A DNA stretch of 64,000 nucleotides from Myxococcales bacterium (GTDB lineage: Bacteria > Myxococcota_A > Polyangia > Polyangiales > JADJMO01): the NCBI GenBank assembly GCA_016709545.1, contig JADJMO010000031.1, forward strand, positions 1-64,000. Direction: 5' to 3'. Of the stretch, positions 40,284 to 49,454 are shown piece after piece (position 1 is the stretch's first letter; every line of letters starts with the position of its first letter). A model generated the notes under the pieces. The model was given only the letters and a program-made list of their open reading frames with translations. It did not search any database and was not told where the DNA came from. The position numbers and the translations under genes were made by a program.

Positions 40284-41816
40284 ATGATCGAGCTGCGCGT
40301 CGCCCCCGCCTCCGCCCTCACCGACTCCGCGCACGACGCGGTCCTCCTCGTCGTCCCGGCGCCGCTCGCCGACCACCTCGACGCGCTCGCCGCCGCGCGC
40401 CCCGCGGTCGAGGCCGCCCTCGCCGCCGACGCCGCCCTCTCTCGCGGCGCACGCGCCCCGGTGGTGGTGCTCGCGCCGCAGCTGCCGGGTGGACGCCTCA
40501 TCCTCACCACCTACGGCTCGGGGCTGCCGGCGAACGCCGAGATCGAGGACGTGCGCCTGGTCGCCGAAGCCGCCTCGGCGGCCATGGCCCGCGCGGTCGA
40601 GGCCGGCGCGAGTCGCCCCGTGCTCCTCGTGGTCGCGCCGCGTGGCAAGCACCACGGCAACCGCTTCGAGCAGGCCATCGCCGTCGGCGCGCTCGGCGCG
40701 CTCGCGAGTCAGTGGGTGCCGCTCGAGGCCCGCGAGGCCGGCAAGGCCCCGCGCGGCGCCGAGCGCCTGACCGTCGTCGACCTGCCCGAGGCGGTCGCGG
40801 CGCGGGTCCGCGCGATCGAGGCCGGCCGCCTGGTCGCCCGCGACCTCACCGGCACCGAGCCCGAGCGCATGGCCCCGCCGCGCGTGGCCGAGCTCTGCGA
40901 GCAGGCCTTCGAGGGCACCTCGGTGTCCGTGCGCGTCGAGCGCGACGTCTCGGGCTACCCCCTCCTCGCGGCCGTGGCGCGCGCCTCCAACGTGGTCGAG
41001 CGTCACCGCCCCTGCGTGATCGAGCTCGAGTGGAAGCCCAAGGGCCCCGTGCAGGGCACCGTGGTGCTCGTCGGCAAGGGCGTCACCTACGACACCGGCG
41101 GCGCCGACCTCAAGACCGACGGCGCGATGGCGGGCATGTCGCGCGACAAGGGCGGCGCCGGCGCCGTCGCGGGCGTGCTGCGCGCGGTCGCCGCGCTCGA
41201 TCTCCCGGTGCGCGTGGTCGGCCTCCTCGGCATGGTCCGCAACAGCATCGGCGAAGAGTCGTTCGTGACCGACGAGATCATCCGCTCCCGCGGCGGGGTC
41301 CGCGTGCGCATCGGCAACACCGACGCCGAGGGACGCCTCGTGCTCTCGGATCTGCTCGCCCGCGGCCGCGAGATCCTCGAGGGCATCGAGGGCGCTTCGC
41401 TCTTCTCGGTCGCGACGCTGACCGGCCACGTCTACCGCGCGCACGGCCCCTACACCGGCGCGCTCTGCAACGCCCCCGCCCGCGACCTCGTGGCCCGCCT
41501 CGACAAGATCGCCGAGGCCTGGGGCGAGCCGATGGAGCACGCGCGGCCGCGCCGCGAGGACTACACGATCATCGCCGGCCGCTCGAGCGCCGAGGACGTG
41601 GTGAGCTGCAACCGCCTGCCGTCGGTGAGCACGCCCCGCGGGCACCAGTTCCCGTTCGCCTTCCTCGACGTCTCGGCCGGGCTCCGCGGCGGCACCCTGC
41701 CGTTCGTCCACCTCGACATCGGCGGCGCGGCGGTCGATCCCCCCGACTGGCAGTTCGGCAAGCCCACGGCCATCCCCGTGAGCACCCTCACGTCGTGGCT
41801 CGCGGGCGGCGTGTAG
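40284..41816 (+). CDS. pepA: Leucyl aminopeptidase (M17)
   Basis: A 510-residue metallo-aminopeptidase that removes N-terminal Leu and other residues in the cytosol. Motifs: GKGVTYDTGGADLKTDG with metal ligands Lys/Asp and NTDAEGRLVLSDLLARGRE (the M17 signature). The N-terminal macro-like domain is present but short. ATG 40284 gives MIELRVAP; GTG 40275 is an alternative. The frame stays open through the whole protein. Confidence 0.95.
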   Translation: MIELRVAPASALTDSAHDAVLLVVPAPLADHLDALAAARPAVEAALAADAALSRGARAPVVVLAPQLPGGRLILTTYGSGLPANAEIEDVRLVAEAASAAMARAVEAGASRPVLLVVAPRGKHHGNRFEQAIAVGALGALASQWVPLEAREAGKAPRGAERLTVVDLPEAVAARVRAIEAGRLVARDLTGTEPERMAPPRVAELCEQAFEGTSVSVRVERDVSGYPLLAAVARASNVVERHRPCVIELEWKPKGPVQGTVVLVGKGVTYDTGGADLKTDGAMAGMSRDKGGAGAVAGVLRAVAALDLPVRVVGLLGMVRNSIGEESFVTDEIIRSRGGVRVRIGNTDAEGRLVLSDLLARGREILEGIEGASLFSVATLTGHVYRAHGPYTGALCNAPARDLVARLDKIAEAWGEPMEHARPRREDYTIIAGRSSAEDVVSCNRLPSVSTPRGHQFPFAFLDVSAGLRGGTLPFVHLDIGGAAVDPPDWQFGKPTAIPVSTLTSWLAGGV

Positions 41817-41818
41817 CG

Positions 41819-43057
41819 TTGCCGTCCCTCTCGCGCGAAGACGTCGCCCGATGGCAGATGGGTTCGCGCGAGAACCCGATGGAGATCACCGCCGTCGTGC
41901 GGCTCGAGGGTGAGCTCTCCCACGCGGAGGTGCTCGCCCTCGTCGACGCGCGGCTCCAGGGGTTTCCGCGGCTGCGCTCGCGGATCGCGCCGCACTTCTC
42001 CGGGCTGCACTGGGTCGAGGCCGCGCGCTTCGACCCCGCCGCGCACGTGCGATCGGTACGCTGTCCGCCCCCGCACCAGGGCTCGCACGACGTCGTCCTC
42101 GCGGAGCTCGTCTCGTCGCTCGCGAGCCAGCGCCTCGACGAACGCGCGCCGCTGTGGGTCCTCCACGTCGTCGACGGCGTGCCCGGCAGCACCACCCTGG
42201 TCGCGCGGTTCCACCACGTGGTCGCCGACGGGCTCGCGCTCCTGCAGGTCCTCCACGCCCTCTGCGACGAGGGTGCCGCGGGTCGACGGCTCCTGCCCCC
42301 GCCGGCGTCGGTCGCGGAGGCGCAGCGGAGCGAGCTCGAGGGCGCACGCCGCCTCGCCCAGCTCATCACCTCGTGGCCCGACCCGCCGACGGCGCTGCGC
42401 ACGCCGCCTTCGCCCCACAAACGCCTCGCCTGGTCGTCGCCCCTCCCGCTCGGCGAGCTGCGCACGATCGCGCGACGGCACGGCGTCCGGACCCACGAGG
42501 TGGTGCTCGGCCTCTGCACGGGCGCGATTCACCGGGTGATGGGCGGCGTGGACGAATCGCTGGTGGTGCGGGCCATGGTGCCGATCAGCCTGCGCCGCCG
42601 CGACGACCAGGATCTCGGCAATCACTTCGCCTCCGTGTTCCTCCCGTTGCCGCTCGGCCTGCGCGATCCACGCGAGCGTCTCCTCACCGTCGCGGGCGCC
42701 ACGCGCGACGCCCGCGCCCACTTCGGCAAGGGCACGGGGGTGCGTCTGCTCGGCCTGGTCGGTGGGATCGGGGCTCGCCTCGAGCGCGCGGCGGTGCAGT
42801 GGCTGTCGGCGCGCGCCTCGCTGGTGGTGAGCAACCTGCCGGGCCCCTCCGAGGCGCTGCACCTCGGCGGACATCGCGTGGGGACGCTGGTCGGGTTCGC
42901 GCCCGTGACCGCGAGCCTCTCGTTCGGGGTCACGGTGGTCGGTCACGCGGGGGAGCTGCGCGCGGGCGTGGTCGTGGGCAGCCAGCGAGGCCTCGACCCC
43001 TGGGCCGTGACCCGCGCGATGGAGACCGAGCTCGAGGCGCTCTTGGCCCTCGCCTAG
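41819..43057 (+). CDS. WS/DGAT-type acyltransferase
   Basis: A 412-residue bifunctional wax ester synthase/diacylglycerol acyltransferase family protein that transfers acyl groups from acyl-CoA to alcohols or diacylglycerol. The catalytic HHxxxDG is FHHVVADG. TTG 41819 is used so that the protein starts PSLSREDVARWQMGSRENPM, corresponding to the family N-terminus; the alternative ATG is 41858. Other features: MVPISLRRRDDQDLGNHFAS and VVSNLPGPSEALHLGGHRVG. It starts 2 bp after pepA. Storage-lipid synthesis is the usual role. Confidence 0.93.
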   Translation: MPSLSREDVARWQMGSRENPMEITAVVRLEGELSHAEVLALVDARLQGFPRLRSRIAPHFSGLHWVEAARFDPAAHVRSVRCPPPHQGSHDVVLAELVSSLASQRLDERAPLWVLHVVDGVPGSTTLVARFHHVVADGLALLQVLHALCDEGAAGRRLLPPPASVAEAQRSELEGARRLAQLITSWPDPPTALRTPPSPHKRLAWSSPLPLGELRTIARRHGVRTHEVVLGLCTGAIHRVMGGVDESLVVRAMVPISLRRRDDQDLGNHFASVFLPLPLGLRDPRERLLTVAGATRDARAHFGKGTGVRLLGLVGGIGARLERAAVQWLSARASLVVSNLPGPSEALHLGGHRVGTLVGFAPVTASLSFGVTVVGHAGELRAGVVVGSQRGLDPWAVTRAMETELEALLALA

Positions 43058-43431
43058 GACGACACGTGCACGCCGCGCATGCGGTCGATCTTGGCGAAGT
43101 GCTCGCGTACGAGGGCGCCGAGCTGACGGTCGGTGGGGCGGTCGATGGTGACCACCTCGACGACCTTGGCCGCGATGCCCGGCGCGTGGGCCTGCAGGTG
43201 GTTCAGGAGCTCCTGCTTGGCGGTCCCCGCCCCCATCAGGAGGATGGCCTCGGCGTCGAGCAGCGCCTTGGCGACGTCCGCGTAGTAGGCGGCGTCGGGC
43301 AGGTGCTGGTGCTGCTCCTTGTGTCGGGGCGCGTGGTGGTGGGCCTGCACGTGGACGACCTCGTGCTCGTCGGCGTGGAGGACGCGGGCTTCCTTGTGAT
43401 CGATGACCACGGCGACATGGGTGTGGGACAT
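43054..43431 (-). CDS. His-rich translational-machinery-like protein
   Basis: A 125-residue protein with SHTHVAVVIDHKEARVLHAD, a His cluster (VHVQAHHHAPRHKEQHQH), then YYADVAKALLDAEAILLMGA and KVVEVVTIDRPTDRQLGALV. It matches the small family sometimes named translational machinery protein (eRF1 domain-like). The His-rich segment could bind metal. The start at ATG 43431 is preferred to GTG 43437. It lies downstream of the ATP-grasp gene, separated by a hairpin, and is convergent with the acyltransferase (4-bp overlap). Confidence 0.75.
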   Translation of the reverse strand: MSHTHVAVVIDHKEARVLHADEHEVVHVQAHHHAPRHKEQHQHLPDAAYYADVAKALLDAEAILLMGAGTAKQELLNHLQAHAPGIAAKVVEVVTIDRPTDRQLGALVREHFAKIDRMRGVHVSS

Positions 43432-43505
43432 GACCACCGAGCATCAAACCGCGTGCCAGCGGAAAGCGGCGACGGAACGGGGGAACTCGGCGCTGGATGT
43501 CTGCA

Positions 43506-43530
43506 AACGGCTGCGATCGCTGCAGCCGTT
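43506..43530 (-). terminator. Hairpin after the ATP-grasp gene
   Basis: AACGGCTGC and GCAGCCGTT form a perfect 9-bp stem with loop GATCGCT. It stands between the ATP-grasp stop and the next minus-strand start. No long T run follows, so a rho-independent role is uncertain. Confidence 0.45.
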
Positions 43531-43587
43531 GCAGCCGGGCACTGGGACAGGATGGGCGGACGAGCGAGGCGTTCGTGCCTCGTCGCC

Positions 43588-44808
43588 TCACGCGAGCGGC
43601 TTGTCGGGGGGCGGCAGGGCGGCCACGAACTCGTTCGCGAAGCGCGCCTCGTATTCGTCCATCAGCGCCTCGATGCGGTCGCGATCGGGCGAGCGCAGGA
43701 CCATGCCCACGTGGTGCGGGTTGTCGGTCATCCGCCAGACGATCTCGGGATCGGTATAGGTGCTGGTGTCCGGCTGCTCCTGCTTGGCGAGCGACACGAG
43801 GAGCGCCGCGTACTCGGAGCGGCGCGGCGGGAGCACGTAGGGGATCTTGCCCTGCGAGACCTCGATCTTGGCCCACTCGTGCCACAGGTTGACCCCGGTC
43901 GAGGCCGACACCAGGTCGGAGATGTGCACGCCGCCCACGCGCGCGGCGGTCTCGAGGAAGTAGATGGTGCCGTCCTCGCCGCGGATCAGCTCGGTGTGGG
44001 TGACCCCGCGCACGATGCCGAACTCCTTGATGACCGCGCGGTTGGCCTCGAGCAGCTGGCGCTCGAGCACGCTGCCGCGGGGCACGGTGCGGGTGCCGAA
44101 GACCCCGCCGTCGGTCGTGAGCGCGAGCAACGGTCGCCGGTACTGGTGACACTCGGCGAACAGGATCTGCTTCTCCCAGGTGATCGAGTCCACGTGGAAC
44201 ACGTCGCCCGGGATCATCTTCTCGATCACGTGGAACGACTGCTGGTCGCCGAGCGCCTCGAGCGCCTTCCAGAGCGTCTCCTTCTCGAAGTGCTTCTGGA
44301 TGCCGACCGCAGAGGCCGCCGAGCGGGGCTTGATGAGCCAGGGCCCGGGCACCTCGTCGAGGTACTTGGCGATGCGGGCGTGGTTGAGGGCGCCGACGAA
44401 CGGCGGCACCGGGATGCCGTGGTCCTGCGCCCGCTGGCGCATCGCGAGCTTGTCGCGGAAGTAGCGCGCCGTGGTCTCGCCCATGCCGGGGATGCGCAGG
44501 TGCTCGCGCAGGTGGGCGACGAGCTCCACGTCGTAGTCGTCGAGCGGCGCGAGGCGCGTGATGTCGTGCTTGCGCATCAGCCAGCTCACCGACGCGACCA
44601 CGTGCGCTCGGTCGTCGAAGCTCTCGAGGGCGAACACCTCGTCGATCGCGTGACGGGCCCAAGGCCGCTCGAGCAGCGATTGAACCGTCAGGAGCAGAAC
44701 TTTGCACCCCTCGGCCTTGCACTGTTCGATGAACTCGTTCCCCTTGAAGTAGCTGGAAACGCAGAGGATCGTGACGTCGCGGGGGTGCAGGGCGCCTTGT
44801 TCGGACAC
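43588..44808 (-). CDS. ATP-grasp ligase of unknown substrate
   Basis: A 406-residue cytoplasmic protein from GTG 44808. The N-terminal Rossmann part is VTILCVSSYFKGNEFIEQCK. The ATP-grasp core has PGPWLIKPRSAASAVGIQKH (ATP Lys), DQQSFHVIEKMIPGDVFHVD and the metal-binding HTELIRGEDGTIYFLETAAR with VGGVHISD. Carboxylate-amine ligases of this type make peptides, cofactors or small metabolites. No partner gene is adjacent. Confidence 0.85.
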   Translation of the reverse strand: MSEQGALHPRDVTILCVSSYFKGNEFIEQCKAEGCKVLLLTVQSLLERPWARHAIDEVFALESFDDRAHVVASVSWLMRKHDITRLAPLDDYDVELVAHLREHLRIPGMGETTARYFRDKLAMRQRAQDHGIPVPPFVGALNHARIAKYLDEVPGPWLIKPRSAASAVGIQKHFEKETLWKALEALGDQQSFHVIEKMIPGDVFHVDSITWEKQILFAECHQYRRPLLALTTDGGVFGTRTVPRGSVLERQLLEANRAVIKEFGIVRGVTHTELIRGEDGTIYFLETAARVGGVHISDLVSASTGVNLWHEWAKIEVSQGKIPYVLPPRRSEYAALLVSLAKQEQPDTSTYTDPEIVWRMTDNPHHVGMVLRSPDRDRIEALMDEYEARFANEFVAALPPPDKPLA

Positions 44809-44846
44809 GGTGGCCCGACGGTAACACAGTGCTATGCGCTGGACCC

Positions 44847-46535
44847 ATGTCTTCCAAGCTGGGTGGGGCGCTGTCGGGGGTGTTGGGTCTGCTGGTCGCG
44901 GGGACCGTCGTGGTCGCCTGCTCGGCGGGGTCGGACAAGAGCTCGGGGGTGCTCACCGGCGACGGCGGCGACCTCGACGGCGGCATCGAGCTCGACGGTG
45001 GCATCCGCGTGGACGGCGAGGTCCCGGACGGCGGCATCGTCGGCGACCCGCAGACCTGCGAGGAGGCCGCCGCGGCCAAGGCGTACGTCGGCTGCGACTT
45101 CTGGCCGACCGTGGTGGCCAACAACGTCTGGTCCATCTTCGACTACGCGGTCATCGTGGCCAACGCGGGCGACTCGCCCGCCGACGTCGAGGTGACGGGC
45201 CCGGGCGGGGTGAGCCAGAAGGTGACCGTCCCGCCGGGTGAGCTCTCCAAGGTGTTCCTCCCCTGGGTCAAGGACCTCAAGGGCCCCGACACCGACGCGT
45301 GTGGCACGGCGACCGCGCTCAAGAACTCGGTGCGGTCCAACAAGGGCGCCTACCACCTCACGAGCAGCCGGCCGGTCACGGTCTACCAGTTCAACGCGCT
45401 CGAATACAAAGGCGAGGGCGGCAAGCCCGGCAAGAGCTGGGCGGGGTGCCCCGGCGACACCGCGTGCCCCTCCTCGCTCTCGAAGGTCGGGTGCTTCTCG
45501 TTCTCCAACGACGCCTCGCTCCTGCTCCCGAGCACCGCGATGACCGGCAACTACCGCGTCACCGGCGTCACCGGGTGGACGGCCAAGGGCCTCTTCGGCG
45601 ACACGGCCGTGATGGGGGCCTACGTCACCATCACCGCGACGCGCGACGGCACCAACGTCACCTTCAAGGTCGGCCCGAAGGGCAACGTCCTCGCGGGCGG
45701 CGCGATTCCGGCGACGGGCCCCGGCGGCACCATCACCGCCAGCATGAACGCGGGCGACGTCATCGAGCTCGTCGGCGACGCGAAGACGACCGCCGATCTC
45801 TCGGGCTCGCTCGTGAAGGCCGACCAGCCGGTGCAGGTGATCGTCGGCGTGCCGTGCATGCAGACGCCCATCGGCACGCAGGCGTGCGACCACCTCGAGG
45901 AGTCGGTGTTCCCGGCCGAGACGCTCGGCAAGGACTACTTCGTCACCGTGCCGACGAGCCCCAACGCGAAGGTCGTCGGGCACGTCGTGAAGATCTACGG
46001 CAACGTGGACGGGACCACCCTCACCTACGCGCCGAGCAAGCCCGCGGGGGCGCCGAGCACGATCAACGCCGGCGACGTGGTCGACCTCGGCCAGGTGACC
46101 AAGGACTTCCGGGTCACGGGCGACCAGGCCTTCGCGGTCGGGTCGTTCATGCTCGGCGGCGCGCTGCTCGACCCGGGCGCGGCGGTCGGCTCGCAGAAGG
46201 GCGACCCCTCGCTCAGCTTCACGACGGCGATCGAGCAGTACCGCAAGCGCTACGTGTTCCTCGCGCCGGACGACTACGACGTCAGCTTCGTCGACATCGT
46301 CTACCCCGACGGCACCAGCATGAAGCTCGACGGCACGAGCGTGCCCCCGGGCTCGGCGATCACGGGCGGGTTCTCCATCGCGCGCGTGAAGCTCGGCGCC
46401 GGCAAGTCGGGCGCGCACACGCTCGAGGCCAGCAAGCCGGTCGGCGTGCAGGTCATGGGGTACGGCTCGTACACGAGCTACCAGTACCCGGGTGGCCTCG
46501 ACCTCAAGGCGATCGCCCCGCCGCCGGTGAAGTGA
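44847..46535 (+). CDS. IgGFc-binding-like surface lipoprotein
   Basis: A 562-residue lipoprotein (lipobox VVAC at about residues 23-26) with a Gly/Asp linker (DGGDLDGGIELDGGIRVDGE). It carries the IgGFc-binding protein fold common in myxobacteria: YVGCDFWPTVVANN, VTVYQFNALEYKGEGGKPGK, LGKDYFVTVPTSPNAKVVGH, YGSYTSYQYPGGLDL. Predicted to sit on the outer membrane and to bind or present surface structures; function in bacteria is unknown. ATG 44847 is used rather than GTG 44829. Confidence 0.8.
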   Translation: MSSKLGGALSGVLGLLVAGTVVVACSAGSDKSSGVLTGDGGDLDGGIELDGGIRVDGEVPDGGIVGDPQTCEEAAAAKAYVGCDFWPTVVANNVWSIFDYAVIVANAGDSPADVEVTGPGGVSQKVTVPPGELSKVFLPWVKDLKGPDTDACGTATALKNSVRSNKGAYHLTSSRPVTVYQFNALEYKGEGGKPGKSWAGCPGDTACPSSLSKVGCFSFSNDASLLLPSTAMTGNYRVTGVTGWTAKGLFGDTAVMGAYVTITATRDGTNVTFKVGPKGNVLAGGAIPATGPGGTITASMNAGDVIELVGDAKTTADLSGSLVKADQPVQVIVGVPCMQTPIGTQACDHLEESVFPAETLGKDYFVTVPTSPNAKVVGHVVKIYGNVDGTTLTYAPSKPAGAPSTINAGDVVDLGQVTKDFRVTGDQAFAVGSFMLGGALLDPGAAVGSQKGDPSLSFTTAIEQYRKRYVFLAPDDYDVSFVDIVYPDGTSMKLDGTSVPPGSAITGGFSIARVKLGAGKSGAHTLEASKPVGVQVMGYGSYTSYQYPGGLDLKAIAPPPVK

Positions 46536-46540
46536 GCTCT

Positions 46541-46758
46541 TCTTGCTAGTGCGGCCGCCCGTGGAGGCGGCCGCTGTTCACTTCGTTCGCCTCCGGCTCA
46601 CTCCGTTCACTTCTTGCTGGTGCGGCCGCCCGTGGAGGCGGCCGCTGTTCACTTCGTTCGCCTCCGGCTCACTCCGTTCACTTCTTGCTGGTGCGGCCGC
46701 CCGTGGAGGCGGCCGCTGTTCACTTCGTTCGCCTCCGGCTCACTCCGTTCACTTCTTC
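46541..46758. repeat. Three tandem 71-bp hairpin repeats
   Basis: The period is exactly 71 bp (stem starts at 46551, 46622 and 46693). Each unit holds GCGGCCGCC-CGTGGA-GGCGGCCGC (9-bp stem, 6-nt loop), then TGTTCACTTCGTTCGCCTCC and a GGCTCACTCCGTTCACTTCT tail. The copies are nearly identical. The array lies between convergent genes, and the last copy overlaps the stop of the minus-strand gene. It could act as a bidirectional terminator; a single relative is at 984-1052. Confidence 0.85.
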
Positions 46759-47189
46759 CCCTCGTTGTTCTCGAGGAACTGCAGGCACGAGAGGCCCTCG
46801 CGCTTCTGGAGGTCCTTGTCGGCGTCCTTGACGTGGAAGAGCACGTCGATCTTGAACGCGCACTTGGCCCAGTCGCGCGCGTGCTTGGCCTCGAGGAAGC
46901 AGCGCTTCTCCTCGACCGCGTACTTCTTGCCGACGCTCTTGCGGCAGTCGCCGAGGAACGGGTCGCGGTCCTTCTCGACCGCTTCCTCGGCGCTCTTGCC
47001 CATGCGCTCGACGAGCGTGTCCTTGGCGGCCGCCTCCTTGCCGCAGGCGACCGCGTGCTCGCGCGCGGAGACCTTGGCGAGCTTCAGGTAGTGCTCGGCC
47101 CAGCCGCGGCACTCGTCCTCGTCGAGGCTGCGGGGGAGCGAGTCGCACGCGACCGCGGAGACGGCGAAGGCGAGGAGCAGGCGCTTCAT
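46749..47189 (-). CDS. Cys-containing small lipoprotein
   Basis: A 146-residue protein with a lipobox (AVAC) after MKRLLLAFAVSAV. The mature part is helical and charged with scattered Cys (DECRGWAEHYLKLAKV, VACGKEAAAKD, LGDCRKSVGKKYAVEEKRCF). The 3' end lies in the repeat array. No family recognised. Confidence 0.7.
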   Translation of the reverse strand: MKRLLLAFAVSAVACDSLPRSLDEDECRGWAEHYLKLAKVSAREHAVACGKEAAAKDTLVERMGKSAEEAVEKDRDPFLGDCRKSVGKKYAVEEKRCFLEAKHARDWAKCAFKIDVLFHVKDADKDLQKREGLSCLQFLENNEGKK

Positions 47190-47237
47190 CGAGCCCGGAC
47201 TACCGGCGCTCCGAGCCTGTGTCCAGCTGCGAGGCGG

Positions 47238-48038
47238 CTAGGGCTTGGCGCTCGTGAGCCAGAACGCGTAGTCCCAGTACTCGTCGCACCAGCCGAGGTA
47301 GTACGCGCGCAGGTTGCGGGCCTCGAACTTCTGGCCGGCCGCGGTGAACGTGGTCGTCTCGCCCATCCCGATCGTGGCGGTGCCCGCGAAGCGGTAGGCG
47401 TAGTGGTCGGGCGCGGCGCTGCCACCGCACGTCGGCGTGCCCTCGGGGAGGCAGTGCTGGCGCACCTTGTCGATCGCGAACGGCAGCGTCGGGTCGTCGC
47501 CGTCGCCGCCCGCGAGGTAGATCTTGCCGCCGACGTCCGCGGGGTTCTTGACGCCGGTCCACGTGTCGACCGAGCGCACGACGATGGAGGTGCTGCAGCC
47601 GAAGAAGAAGCTCTCGGTGTACGTCACCTCCACGTAGCTCTTCTCCCGCATGCCCCGCAGGTCGAGCCCCGGCGCGGTCACCTTGAAGGTCGTGATGAGC
47701 GGCACGCAGTCGGCGGTGGGCGGGCACGTGTCGAGATCGAACGACGTCGCGTCGACGCGGACGATCTGGCCGGTCATCGGGCCGGGAATCCCCGCGTCGC
47801 GCGTGCCGATGCTGCAGCCGAGGGTGTGGCGCCCGGTGGCCACGATGGTCAGCCGGTCGTTGGTGCGCGCGCAGAGCCCGGTCTCGACGGCGGGGACGTC
47901 GGGGCCCGTCTCCGAGACGACGGTGCCGGTGTCGGCCGCGGCCTCGACGCCACCGTCGGCAGCCTCTCCGGGCACGACGGTGCTGCCACAGGCGGGGAGC
48001 ACGAGGAAGGTGAGGAGGAGAGAAAGACGGGGAGCCAT
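47238..48038 (-). CDS. Surface lipoprotein of unknown function
   Basis: A 266-residue lipoprotein (lipobox LPAC) with an Asp/Ala/Val linker (GGVEAAADTGTVVSETGPDV). The remainder is beta-rich with several Cys (HTLGCSIGTRD, TCPPTADCVPLI, FFGCSTSIVVRS, PTCGGSAAPDHYAY), suggesting disulfides in an exported domain. No family recognised. Confidence 0.72.
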   Translation of the reverse strand: MAPRLSLLLTFLVLPACGSTVVPGEAADGGVEAAADTGTVVSETGPDVPAVETGLCARTNDRLTIVATGRHTLGCSIGTRDAGIPGPMTGQIVRVDATSFDLDTCPPTADCVPLITTFKVTAPGLDLRGMREKSYVEVTYTESFFFGCSTSIVVRSVDTWTGVKNPADVGGKIYLAGGDGDDPTLPFAIDKVRQHCLPEGTPTCGGSAAPDHYAYRFAGTATIGMGETTTFTAAGQKFEARNLRAYYLGWCDEYWDYAFWLTSAKP

Positions 48039-48140
48039 GCACGGATTCCAGCAAGACTCGTGCGCACGTGCGCCGCGAGAAACCGCCGCAAACGCGATTC
48101 GGGCGTGGGTCAGGCTGTGCCGGAGAACGCACCGATCGCG

Positions 48141-48971
48141 TCAGGGCATCGCGGCCTCGCGGAGCTGTCGGGGCGTTCGCCCCACGACGGCGCGGAACTC
48201 ACGCGAGAAGTGCGCCTGGTCGCTGTACCCGAGCGAGGCGGCGATGGTGGCGAGCGGTGTCGCCGGCTCGCGCTGGACGCGCTCGGCGGCCTCGATGAGC
48301 CGGTAGCGCCCGATCACCGCCTTCGGCGTGAGCCCGACCCACGCGCGGAAGCGCCGCTCGAGGGTCCGCACGTCGAGGCCCACCGCCCGGGCCGCGTCGT
48401 CGACGCGCACGAGCGTCCGGTCGTGCTCGATGCGCTCGACGAGATCCCGGATCGCCCGCAGCGGCGGCGACAGCGGAGGCCACGGCGCGTCGCGCAGCAG
48501 CGACTCGGCCGCCTGCGCCGCGTCCTCTGGTCGGGTGACGGTGCGGATCGCCTCGCCCACGGCGCCGAGCGCGTCGGCCAGCGCCGTCGAAGCCAGCGTC
48601 TCGTCCGGGGAAGAGCGACGGTCTCGCAGCGTGGAGACCGCGCGCGACGCGAGCGCGCCGAAGACCGCCGGGCGGAACTTGAGGGCGAAGACGCGTCCAC
48701 GACCGGTCAGCGTGCGCGTGAACCGGCGGAGGCTGACGCCCGAGAGCTCACCGCGATCGCCGGGCGTCTCGAACACGAGGTGCAGCGTGGGGTGCGGCAG
48801 CGTCTCCACGACGACCGGCGCGGGGACGTCCCACGTGACCCACCAGAAGTGCGCCAGGTACGGCGCGAGCGGGGGCGAAGGTGCGAAGCGCAGGTGCTCA
48901 CCTCGCGTCGTCGCGCCCGCTCCGCCGGGCAACACGCCCCGCGGCGGGCCGACCGGGCGCGCGTCCGTCAT
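48141..48971 (-). CDS. AraC-family transcriptional regulator
   Basis: A 276-residue regulator. The C-terminal pair of HTHs (RVDDAARAVGLDVRTLERRF, PLATIAASLGYSDQAHFSRE) is typical. The N-terminal domain (LAPYLAHFWWVTWDVPAPVV, PHPTLHLVFETPGDRGEL) resembles DUF6597/AraC-type ligand domains. The ATG lies 49 bp from the divergent DUF3224 gene start, so it probably controls that gene. Confidence 0.93.
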   Translation of the reverse strand: MTDARPVGPPRGVLPGGAGATTRGEHLRFAPSPPLAPYLAHFWWVTWDVPAPVVVETLPHPTLHLVFETPGDRGELSGVSLRRFTRTLTGRGRVFALKFRPAVFGALASRAVSTLRDRRSSPDETLASTALADALGAVGEAIRTVTRPEDAAQAAESLLRDAPWPPLSPPLRAIRDLVERIEHDRTLVRVDDAARAVGLDVRTLERRFRAWVGLTPKAVIGRYRLIEAAERVQREPATPLATIAASLGYSDQAHFSREFRAVVGRTPRQLREAAMP

Positions 48972-49020
48972 GTCGGGTTTCTACAAGACGACGGCGCCGG
49001 GCGGCAGTACCTCGTCGTGG

Positions 49021-49407
49021 ATGAGCACCGCCCAGGGAACGTTCGACGTCACGATGCGCGCCGAGCCTCCGTACTCCGATCGCGACGGCGTGACCCTCGC
49101 CCGCGCCACCTTCGACAAGACCTTCCATGGTCCTCTCACCGCCACGAGTGAGGTGCAGTTCCTCTCCGTGCGCGCCGGTGAGCACGCGGCCTACGTCGCG
49201 CTCGAGCGCATCGAGGGCACCCTCGAGGGCCGCAGGGGGAGCTTCGTCGTGACCCACCTGGCCCGCGCTTCGAAGGAGGACAAGACCCTGTGGATCGAGA
49301 TCGTCGCCGGCACGGGCACCGGAGACCTCGTCGGGATCGAGGGCACGATGGAGATCCAGATCGTCGAGAAGCAACACCGCTACACGGTGACGTACACCCT
49401 GCCCTGA
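49021..49407 (+). CDS. DUF3224 domain protein
   Basis: A 128-residue beta-barrel-like protein: AQGTFDVTMRAEPPYSD, VALERIEGTLEGRRGSFVVT, AGTGTGDLVGIEGTMEIQIV, RYTVTYTLP. The ATG at 49021 matches the usual family start; an upstream ATG at 48970 overlaps the AraC start. DUF3224 proteins are often regulated by divergent AraC or TetR genes. Function unknown. Confidence 0.85.
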   Translation: MSTAQGTFDVTMRAEPPYSDRDGVTLARATFDKTFHGPLTATSEVQFLSVRAGEHAAYVALERIEGTLEGRRGSFVVTHLARASKEDKTLWIEIVAGTGTGDLVGIEGTMEIQIVEKQHRYTVTYTLP

Positions 49408-49454
49408 TTCACGAGCGTCGGAGAACGCGTTCACCGACGTCGGTGAATGGAGGG

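Noticed and set aside
46541..46758. Three regularly spaced repeats as a CRISPR array
   Set aside because: The units abut at a fixed 71-bp period with no unique spacers, and each is a near-identical copy; no cas genes are nearby.
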